A stretch of DNA of 6,620 bases from Mycoplasmataceae bacterium (GTDB taxonomy: Bacteria; Bacillota_I; Bacilli_A; Mycoplasmatales; Hepatoplasmataceae), in the NCBI GenBank assembly GCA_013214765.1, contig JABSQD010000028.1, forward strand, positions 1-6,620, written 5' to 3'. A program made the position numbers and the translations under genes. Below the pieces are notes generated by a model. That model did no database searches and was not told the DNA's origin. It saw only the letters and a program-made list of their open reading frames with translations. This document shows, one piece after another, positions 1 through 6,620 of this stretch (positions are counted from its first letter, which is position 1; each line of letters begins with the position of its first letter).

Positions 1-643
1 ACAATATTTGAAATAATAATAGATAAAATATTTTTATAAATAATGTTGCAAAATATTTAATATTAATATTCATAGGAATTTTTAATAATGAAAAATAAAG
101 AATATTATTAACAACAATCATAAATATATATATAAAAAATAATATTAAAGTAGCATGATTAGTTTTTTTAACTAATCTATTTTCCGTTGTTAAAAAACAA
201 ATTGATAATAATATTAATATATATTGCAATAATTCAAATATTATCGGAATTCAATCTTTAGCTGTTTGTAAAATTAAAAAATTTATTGTAATTAAAAATG
301 CAACTATTTGAAAAAACATAAGTGGAAATATTAATCTTCAATCAAAATGTGTTGCAAATAAAATAACAACAAGAATCGAAGGAGAAAGTCAAGCTAATTT
401 TCTTCCGAATTCTTGATTACCTTTTGATTCTGAAAAATTAATAATAACTTCCATAGATACAAAAGTATAAATTATCATTACAAATATTCCTAACAATACT
501 CCAAAAGACAAAACTACAATATTAGAAAATTTCTTTCCCCAAATACGAGAAAACTCTTTTAAAACAAAATAAATAATACCAATAATAAATATTGATAATA
601 AATTGATTAATATAAATTGAAATATTTGGGTTTGTTCTAACAT
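1..643 (-). CDS. Multi-pass membrane protein of unknown function, 3' end outside the window
   Basis: I do not recognise the family. Read with UGA as Trp, 214 codons are visible from ATG at 641-643 and the frame is still open at base 1, so the C-terminus is missing. W85, W102 and W131 are UGA; W35 is UGG, the only UGG in the visible coding sequence. The chain is very hydrophobic, with about seven likely membrane helices near residues 8-28, 42-64, 86-98, 104-125, 132-152, 164-187 and 198 onward. The loops are short, with charged patches such as FSESKGNQEFGRK at about 70-82 and TTENRLVKK at about 152-160. There is no lipobox and no obvious catalytic motif. An in-frame TAA lies two codons upstream of the ATG, which fixes the start as the first possible one. 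No Shine-Dalgarno sequence precedes it, and the tmRNA CCA end is only 17 nt upstream. It could be a transporter membrane subunit or a lineage-specific protein; the sequence does not decide. Confidence 0.75.
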
Positions 644-660
644 GATTTATATATTAAAAA

Positions 661-1011
661 TGGTGGAGGTGTCGGGAATTGAACCCGAGTCCAAATATTA
701 ATCCTGATTTATAAAATCTACAGTTTATTTATTATAATTAAGATATTTTAAGTCATCTCTGACATTGTACATATAAGTGTGTCCACTTTTTTCACTTGTA
801 AACATCCACTCACTCTAACCCAAGTGAAAAGCTTGGAGGTCGTGGGTTGATCTAAATTAAGCGTATGCTAAAGCTGATGTTTCAGTTTGCATTGAGGCTT
901 GATCAACAATTAATTCTTCGTTTCCGTTTAAATTAAAATTTTGGTATTTATTGGTCTACCACACCACTGCATTATAAATTAATCAATATTTGTCAAAGCC
1001 AGGGCACCCCC
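661..1011 (-). ncRNA. ssrA: tmRNA (transfer-messenger RNA)
   Basis: This 351-nt RNA, with SmpB, rescues ribosomes stalled on broken mRNA by acting first as alanyl-tRNA and then as a short mRNA. The 5' end GGGGGUG (1011 down to 1005) pairs with CACCUCC before ACCA at the 3' end, giving a 7-bp acceptor stem with one G-U pair. The CCA is encoded (661-663). The 5' end continues CCUGGCUUUGACA, close to the tmRNA consensus, and a T arm UCGGG-UUCAAUU-CCCGA lies near the 3' end. A long helix H2 is visible: CAAATATT at 985-992 pairs with 692-699. GTTGATC (901-907) pairs with GATCAAC (846-852), forming helix H5 around the end of the tag frame. UGGUA/UACCA (957-961 with 942-946), upstream of the resume codon, fits pseudoknot 1. 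A CCAAG/CTTGG hairpin (820-836) lies in the later pseudoknot region. It starts 9 nt after the smpB stop; no clear promoter or terminator is seen. Confidence 0.97.
857..925 (-). other. tmRNA tag-peptide reading frame (22 codons plus UAA)
   Basis: This is the internal message of the tmRNA. I place the resume codon at GGA (923-925), after the upstream sequence AATTTAAAC. The encoded tag begins GNEELIVDQ and ends ETSALAYA, followed by UAA at 857-859. A hydrophobic end finishing in Ala is the usual degron recognised by ClpXP, Lon or FtsH-type proteases; mycoplasmas usually rely on Lon and FtsH. The frame and stop are certain from the sequence. The exact resume codon is inferred from position relative to the presumed pseudoknot 1 and from the Gly start I recall for tags of several hominis-group mycoplasmas. 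The frame is open further upstream (AAT TTA AAC), so a shift by one or two codons cannot be excluded. No UGA codon is used in the tag. Confidence 0.85.
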
Positions 1012-1020
1012 ATAAAAAAA

Positions 1021-1461
1021 TTAATAATATCTTGACGATTCTTTTTTAGAATCTCTTTCTTTTATGTGTTCTCTTTTATCTTTAGTATTTTTACCCCTAG
1101 ACACATATAACTCTAATTTAATGTGTCCATTATTATTACTATATATAGTATAAGGAATTAATGTTAATCTTTTTAAATTAACTTCATTTTTTAATTTAAT
1201 TATTTCTTTCTTCTTCAACAGAAGTTGTCTTGTTCTTTTTTCATCATGAGTTCCTTGGGTTTGGAAAGTATATTTTGTTATATTTCCATTTATTCATTGC
1301 GCATTATTATTACTATCAATTACTACATATGAACCTGATAAATCTACATCACCATTTTTTATTGATTTTACTTCTGTTCCTAACAAAGAAATTCCAGCAT
1401 TATATTTTTCTAATAATTCATAATCAAATTTTGCCTTTTTATTTTTGGCAAAAATTTTCAC
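1021..1461 (-). CDS. smpB: SsrA-binding protein SmpB
   Basis: SmpB binds the tRNA-like domain of tmRNA and places it in the A site of a stalled ribosome, where its C-terminal tail senses the empty mRNA channel. The frame gives 146 residues, a normal SmpB length. Recognisable features are GTEVKSIKNGDVDLSGSYV at residues 28-46 (the family's G-T-E-V-K-S block), the RTRQLLLKKKEI block at about 76-87, LTLIPYTIYSNNNGHIKLEL in the following beta-barrel, GKNTKDKR (family G-K-K-x-x-D-K-R), and a basic tail ending RDSKKESSRYY. W56 is UGA. The start is GTG at 1459-1461, chosen because GGAGG (1469-1473) sits 7 nt upstream and the product then aligns with the SmpB N-terminus; the nearer ATG is followed at once by TAG. 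The GTG shares its first G with the rnr stop (TAGTG), so translation is probably coupled to rnr. The tmRNA itself begins 9 nt after the stop. Confidence 0.95.
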
Positions 1462-3539
1462 TACATTACCTCCAAATCAATTAAGCCCCTAACAACATTA
1501 ACATTGTTTATTTTTACTTTAACTTTTTCTCCAAGTTTGAATATCTTTTTATTTTTAGATCCAATAATTAAATATTTTATTTCATCAAATGAATATTCAT
1601 CATCTTTCAAATTATCAACATGAACTAGTCCTTGTGTCAAATTTTCAAATTCAACAAAAAAACCAAATCTAACTACAGAAACTATTTTTCCCATTAATGT
1701 GGAACCAATTAATGATTTCATGAATCTAGATTTTTTTATATCAACTAATTTTCTTTCAGCAGATACTGCTATTCTTTCTTTTTCTGAAGTAGCTTTAGAC
1801 ACATGTTCCAAATATGGAATAAGGTCTTTTGAATTATTTCTATTATCTTGTGCATTATTATCTAAAAAATATTCTTTAATTAATCTATGAACTACTAAAT
1901 CAGGATATCTCCTAATTGGTGATGTAAAATGAAGATAATTTTTTAATCCCAAAGCGTAATGTCCACTATTTTCATGTTGATAAATAGCTTTTTCCATTGT
2001 TTGTATCATATATCTTTTAATAATATTATTATTCTCATTATTATTATTTTCATTCAAAAAATTCATTAAATCATTTGAAGTTATTTTTTCAACACTTTTA
2101 GGCAAAAACATTCCTAAAGTTTTTGATAAATTATTAAATGATTCTAAATTTTCTTCTTTGGGATTAGGATGAACTCTAAATATTCCTGGTAAATCTTTTT
2201 TTGTAAAAGTAAATGCAACAGTTTCGTTTGTTAAGACCATTAAATCTTCAATTATTTTTTCCGATTCTGATTGAAATTTATTTTTAATTTCAATAACTTC
2301 ACCTATGTCATTTAATTTAATTTTTGCTTCAGGAATAGAAAAATCAATCATTCCATTTTTAATTTTAATATTTCTTAAAATATTAGAAAGATCTTTAATA
2401 TATTGTAGCGAATTTACTAACTCACTATCTTTTGTTAAATTTGTTTCCCCTTGATAAAATTTATTAACTTCATCATATGTTAATCTATATTTCGATATAA
2501 TTTTTGATTCATACAAATTTGATTTAATAACTAATCCTTGTTTATTGATTTCCATATCACATGTTAATGTAAATTTAGGTATCCCTTGAACCAAAGAACA
2601 TAATTCATTAGAAAGATTTTTTGGAAGCATCGGAAAAACTGTATCAATTAAATAAACGGATGTTCCTCTTTCAAAAGCTTCTTTATCAATAATAGAATCA
2701 AGTTTAACAAAATGAGAAACATCGGCAATATGCACTCCAAGTCTATAATTTCCATTAGGTAATATCGACAAATCTATTGCATCATCTAAATCTTTGGAAT
2801 CAACTCCATCAATTGTATAAACTAATCTATTAGTTAAATCTATTCTTTTTTTTGAATCCTTAGCAATTATTTTATTTGAAGAATTTATTACATCTTCAGA
2901 AAATTCTGTTCTTAAATCAAATTTATATCCCATAATTTCAGAATCTAAAGTTGCATCATCTGTTTTTCCAATTGCTTTTATAATTTTTAAATCAATAACA
3001 CCATCAATAAAATCAATAAATTTTGTAACAATTATATCTCCTGATTCATATTTTTCTAAATCTTGAACAAAAAAATTATATTTAGAATTTAAATCATCAG
3101 GTATAAAAATATTGGTTCCATCCTTTGAAGAAACTCTACCAATAATTGCAGAACCATTACGTTGCATAATTCTCACAATTTTACCAGCTCTTCTATTTTG
3201 ATCTTCTTCTTCCCTAAGAGGAAATAATATTACTTTTACAGTATCACCATTAAGAGCATTAATAACAAATTTTCCAGGAATAAAAATTGTCATATTTTCA
3301 TCTTCAACAAAACCATAATCATTTTTTGTTTCTCTATATGTTCCTATAATTTCTTCACTATTTTTGATATTATATGTTTTTTTTGATTTTTTAAAAAATA
3401 TTTTCTTTTCAGTTCATAAATTTTTTAAAACTTTATCTAATATTTTAGAATCATTATAATTAATTAAATTAAATTCTGCTTTTAACTCATTAAATGTTTT
3501 TGGACTTGTTTTTAATAATTTTATTATTTTATCTTTCAT
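1461..3539 (-). CDS. rnr: RNase R (3'-5' exoribonuclease, RNB family)
   Basis: A processive hydrolytic 3'-5' exoribonuclease able to degrade structured RNA. In small mycoplasma genomes it is typically the main or only such enzyme and handles mRNA decay and stable-RNA maturation. The frame gives 692 residues. An N-terminal winged-helix region (about 1-50, MKDKIIKLLKTSPKTFNELK) is followed by cold-shock-like OB domains (about 65-190). The RNB catalytic domain contains TIDGVDSKDLDDAIDLS at 242-258, with D244, D250, D252 and D253 matching the metal-binding aspartates of RNase R/II, and HFTSPIRRYPDLVVHR at 537-552. An S1 domain (about 612-692) ends the protein, with no lysine-rich tail. W42 is UGA and is the only Trp; with the standard code the N-terminus would be lost. 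ATG at 3537-3539 lies 10 nt after secG, with AAAGG about 6 nt upstream. An Asn-rich loop interrupts the RNB domain near 493-507. The stop shares one base with smpB. Confidence 0.96.
1469..1473 (-). promoter_or_regulatory. Shine-Dalgarno site of smpB, inside rnr
   Basis: GGAGG on the minus strand lies within the last codons of rnr, 7 nt before the smpB GTG. It decides the start: an ATG between them (1464-1466) is only 2 nt from GGAGG and is followed directly by the TAG that ends rnr, so it cannot start smpB. Confidence 0.8.
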
Positions 3540-3549
3540 CTTTTGCCTT

Positions 3550-3786
3550 TTATACTAAAAATAAAATTAGAAACGCAATCATAACAAATGAAATTACAAG
3601 CCCAATTGTAATAAGATGTAAAATTTTTTCTCATCCTCTTTTTTTGTGTTCGAAAAGTTCAACATTTTTTGTTCCAATAATTGATGAACCTAAATTTTTA
3701 ATTCTTCCAGATTGTAAAATAATTAATACTATAAGTATTAATCCTAATATTAATAAAATAATTGTTAAAATATAAACTAATTCCAT
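3550..3786 (-). CDS. secG: Preprotein translocase subunit SecG
   Basis: SecG is the small auxiliary subunit of the SecYEG channel and assists SecA-driven export. The frame gives 78 residues, the usual size. There are two membrane helices, about 3-24 and 55-77, joined by a loop with the family signature ILQSGRIKNLGSSIIG (23-38), followed by ELFEHKKRGWEKIL (43-56), like the LFG...RG.....L part of SecG. W52 is UGA, so standard-code annotation splits this short gene and misses it. ATG at 3784-3786 follows the dnaB TAG by 3 nt, and its ribosome site AAAAAGG lies inside the dnaB end. The rnr start is 10 nt after its TAA. The position directly before rnr is the conserved secG-rnr order of Firmicutes, which strengthens the call. 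Confidence 0.88.
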
Positions 3787-3789
3787 TTT

Positions 3790-5124
3790 CTAACCTTTTT
3801 TATATGAAGTGTGGACCGGGGTGAATGAGCCAAACTTTCTTTCGAAACCAAATTTAACGATTCCTGTAGAACCATTTCTATGTTTTGATATAATAATTTC
3901 TAAATCAGACATTGTGTTATTTGTTGTTTCTTCTTTATTTTTATAATAATCTTCTCTATAAAGAAACATTATAATATCAGCATCTTGTTCAATTGCTCCT
4001 GATTCTCTAATATCAGACATTTGTGGTCTTTTTTCTTCTCTTTGTTCAACTCTTCTAGATAATTGAGATAATGCTATAACCGGAATATTTAATTCTCTTG
4101 CTAATGATTTCAATTGTCTAGAAATTTCAGATATTGCTTGTTGTCTATTATCTGATCCTTTTATTTCTGAATCAATTAATTGTAAATAATCAACAACAAT
4201 CATATCAAGATTATTTAAATCACTTAATTTTCTTGCCTTTCAAGCAAGTTCTCCAACTCTTAAAGAAGCTGAATCATCAATTCATAAATTTAATTTTTTA
4301 ACTGTTTCAATAGCATATTGAATTCTCTCTTGAGCTTTTTGATTTAATGTATTCGGTTGAGTAAATCATCTTGATTCGATCATTGCTTCTGAAGATATTA
4401 ATCTCAAAATCAATTGCTCTGAAGGCATTTCTAATGAAAAGAACCCAACATTATGTGTCTTTGAAATATTTTTAGATAACTCTAAAGCAAAAGCTGTTTT
4501 ACCCATTGAAGGTCTAGCAGCAACAACAATAAATTGTCCACCTTGCAATCCGCCAAGTTTATTATCAAGCGTTGAAAACTTAGTTCTTATTCCATCTTGA
4601 AAGCCTCCTTCTTCCATTTTTTTCATTTTAACTTGAAGTTTAGATGTTAATGTTTTTACATCACTGAAATCTTTTAATTCTTTTTGTTTCGTTACATTTT
4701 GTATTTTAGATTCTACTTGCCCAATAAGATCAGCAACAGAACTACCACCTTTAGAAACTATCTTTACAGAATCTTTTAATGATCTCTCTAATTCTCTAGT
4801 ATATTTTTTTTCTCTAAGTAATTCAATATATTTCTCAATATTAGTTTCAATACCTTTATCCATAATTAATGAAGCAATATAAGTCAATCATTCTACTTTG
4901 GGCTTATCTGAAATCTTAGATAATTCTTCTACAAGTAAAACTTCATCTGCTACACCATGAATATCGAATGAATTAATTATTGATGTAAATATTAAACCAT
5001 TATCCGTAAAGAAAAAATCATCAGATGTAATTGCTCCTGTAATTATTTTTACTAAATTAGGATTAACTATTATCAAGCCAAGTAATGCTCTTTCGGTTTT
5101 TTCTGAAAATAATTCCTTTGCCAT
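3790..5124 (-). CDS. dnaB: Replicative DNA helicase DnaB (Bacillus DnaC type)
   Basis: The hexameric 5'-3' helicase that unwinds DNA at the replication fork and recruits primase. The frame gives 444 residues, close to the usual length. The N-terminal domain (about 1-100) begins with SEKTERALLGLI. The RecA-like domain starts near 185 with GIRTKFSTLDNKLGGLQGGQFIV. Walker A is ARPSMGKTA with K209 and T210; SLEMPSEQL follows at about 229-237. Walker B is DMIVVDYLQL with D312. The LSQLSRRVEQREEKRPQMSDIRESGAIEQDAD stretch, given here only as its motif region near 352-385, carries the arginine-finger and DNA-facing segments. W79, W253, W281 and W295 are all UGA, so it looks like fragments in the standard code. 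No intein interrupts Walker A. The start ATG is preceded by AAAGGAG at 5132-5138, spacing 7, and overlaps the gdpP stop (TAATG). The last codons are unusually G+C rich (3811-3831). Confidence 0.97.
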
Positions 5125-6620
5125 TATTTGACTCCTTTAGTTATTGTATAAATAATTCTTTTTTTAATTGTTGAAAATTTAATATTTGTTTCTCATGAAG
5201 TTGCTGCCATATTAAAATGACCACCGCCACCAAGTTCTTCACTAATGTTTTGAACATTAATAGTATCATTAGATCTAGCTGATAATTTAAACATATTGTT
5301 AGAAACTTTTGCAAGAACAAATGTTGCTTTAACTCCATCATATTGAAGAAGTTTATCTGCAATAATTGATGTATAATTATCAGATATAATTATATTCTCA
5401 TCTACAAAAGTAAATATAATACCTTTCGATACAGTTTCTATATTTTTAAAAGCTTCTCCTTCAATTTTTATTAAATCTTGAGTTGGTTTAAATAAAGAAA
5501 GTGTTTCTTGTGTATTCGCATCATTATTAATTAAAAATGAAATAGCTTCAAAAGTTGAATTAGTTACATTTTTTGTTAAATGTTTTGAATCTAATCTAAT
5601 TCCTGATAATAAAGCTGTTGACACATGTTTATTAATTTTAGATTGTGCATCTTGTCCAAATTTATTTTTTAACATTTCAACAACTATTTCTGAAGATGAT
5701 GAAATTGATGTATCAATAATAATTCTTGATTCATCAAAATTATAATCTCCTTTATTTAATCTATGATGATCAATTATTGAAATTCTATTAGATAATACTT
5801 TTCGAACTAAAAAATTGGCTTGTGTTCTTTCGAAATTAGAAATATCTGTAATAATAATATGAGACTTATTAGAAATTATTTGTTTAGCGTCTTTTTCAGA
5901 TATGAATAAATCTTTTTGATTTTTAGGCAATGAATTAAATAATTTTTGTGAAGTTAAATCAAATGAATCCATAATAATATAAACATTATTATTAACTGTT
6001 TTCACAAGTTGTCAAATACCTAAAACCGATCCCACAGAATCTAAATCAGCAGTTTTATGAGAAGTTATAAAAACTTCTCTAGCTTTTTTAACATCATTCA
6101 TAAATAATGTATAGAATTTTTTTATATCTAACAATACATTTGATGAAGATGATTGCGATGTCGAAACACCAATATATTCAGTGACTCCATCAGATTTTTC
6201 TAATACAATTTGATCTCCTCCACGATTTTTTGAAATCTCTAATATTTTAAGTGATTTATTAAGTAAAACATTAAAATCTTCATTACTAAAAGTAACTCCA
6301 ATTGAAATTGTTACATCTTTTTTTAAATTACCTATTGAATTAATAATAGATTTTAAAAGAGTTTGAGAATAAATATCTTTTACACCTTTTGTTCAATTAA
6401 AAATAACAGAAATTGTATTTTCAACAGAAATTGAAGAATTAAATATTCCTCCAATTTTAATAGATCATTGTTTTATAGTTTTCTCAATATTTGTTTTTAC
6501 ATTTGATTTAATTAAATCATTAAAATTAATTTTCTTTGAAAATGAAGTATGAATTGTTAACACTGCTTTTTCTTGTTGTATATTAAATTTTTCAAGTGTA
6601 TTAATTTTTGTTATATCTTT
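5124..6620 (-). CDS. gdpP: GdpP-type cyclic-di-AMP phosphodiesterase (GGDEF-like, DHH and DHHA1 domains), 5' end outside the window
   Basis: GdpP (YybT) hydrolyses c-di-AMP to pApA at the membrane and so tunes potassium and osmotic balance. The last 498 residues are visible; the missing start should hold the two membrane helices and most or all of the PAS domain. Residues of about 60-145 form a degenerate GGDEF domain with NRGGDQIVLEK (GGDQ at 134-137). The DHH phosphoesterase follows: SHKTADLDSVGS (H188, D192, D194), ITDIS (D259), IIDHHR (D284, H285, H286) and GIRLDSK (D344). DHHA1 carries GGGGHFNMAATS (464-475). The conserved acidic and His positions are present, so catalysis is likely. Four Trp codons (in KQW, FNW, GIW and TSW) are UGA; the last lies just after GGGGH, so the true end is 22 codons further, at TAA 5124-5126, which overlaps the dnaB ATG. 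In B. subtilis the order is yybT-rplI-dnaC; rplI is missing here. NrnA-like DHH proteins are excluded by the GGDQ domain. Confidence 0.93.
5132..5138 (-). promoter_or_regulatory. Shine-Dalgarno site of dnaB, inside gdpP
   Basis: AAAGGAG on the minus strand lies in the final codons of gdpP, 7 nt before the dnaB ATG at 5122-5124. Because stop and start overlap as TAATG, this strong site allows either re-initiation by ribosomes finishing gdpP or fresh loading. Confidence 0.75.

Noticed and set aside
1..240. Very A+T-rich stretch as a possible origin or repeat region
   Set aside because: The minus-strand membrane-protein frame stays open across it with hydrophobic, helix-like content. I found no DnaA-box cluster or tandem repeat.
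1032..1037. TTGACG on the plus strand as a -35 box
   Set aside because: It points away from all genes, has no partnered -10 with a plus-strand product, and encodes part of the SmpB tail on the other strand.
1037..1053. Hairpin GATTCT-ttttt-AGAATC near the smpB end as a possible terminator before ssrA
   Set aside because: The stem is only 6 bp and A+T rich, and it is separated by 16 bases from the T run at 1012-1020. It lies in conserved SmpB tail codons, so chance is the simpler explanation.
1230..1484. Plus-strand open frame rich in Phe, Leu and His
   Set aside because: It is antisense to smpB and has no ribosome site or recognisable domain. Such frames are expected opposite A+T-rich genes. 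The same holds for plus-strand frames at 1699-1890 and 3494-3775.
3790..5124. dnaB as a pseudogene broken into three or more pieces
   Set aside because: Every interruption is UGA at a position where Trp fits, and the frame never changes. With code 4 all DnaB motifs are present in one 444-residue protein.
5141..5362. Minus-strand open frame of 73 codons overlapping the gdpP end
   Set aside because: It is in another frame of the conserved DHHA1 region and has no ribosome site. The GGGGH motif belongs to the gdpP frame.
5193..6005. A separate 270-residue DHH protein starting at GTG 6003-6005
   Set aside because: The frame continues upstream through a UGA Trp with the first DHH motif and the GGDQ domain, and downstream through another UGA. 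It is only a fragment of gdpP.

Overview
The window is a dense, one-direction gene cluster from a wall-less bacterium of the Mycoplasmatales type (Mollicutes). Two things show this. Base composition is extremely A+T rich. UGA is read as tryptophan throughout: I count 14 in-frame UGA codons at plausible Trp positions against a single UGG in the visible coding sequence, and every real stop seen is UAA or UAG. Read with the standard code the genes look shattered; read with table 4 they are intact. The sequence alone does not fix the species.

Everything lies on the minus strand, so transcription runs from high to low coordinates. In that order: the C-terminal three quarters or so of a GdpP-type c-di-AMP phosphodiesterase (5124..6620, start outside the window); dnaB replicative helicase (3790..5124); secG translocon subunit (3550..3786); rnr, RNase R (1461..3539); smpB (1021..1461); ssrA tmRNA (661..1011); and a multi-pass membrane protein of unknown function that runs off the low-coordinate end (1..643). 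Packing is extreme. gdpP/dnaB and rnr/smpB each share one base (TAATG and TAGTG), and the four remaining gaps are 3, 10, 9 and 17 nt, only 39 nt in total. There is no room for normal intergenic promoters or terminators, so the genes are probably one transcription unit, from which tmRNA must be cut or started internally.

Two well-known Firmicutes neighbourhoods are joined here: the gdpP-(rplI)-dnaB block and the secG-rnr-smpB-ssrA block. The expected rplI between gdpP and dnaB is absent. Functionally, the right part deals with second-messenger turnover and replication fork unwinding, secG with protein export, and rnr-smpB-ssrA form a complete ribosome-rescue module: SmpB and tmRNA free stalled ribosomes and tag the nascent chain, and RNase R degrades the faulty mRNA. 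The tmRNA encodes a 22-residue tag ending in SALAYA.

I see no mobile element, CRISPR array, attachment site, origin or phage gene. This is mostly a core-genome region. Its interest lies in its organisation, the tmRNA tag, a near-leaderless membrane gene directly behind the tmRNA, and a G+C-rich codon patch at the end of dnaB.
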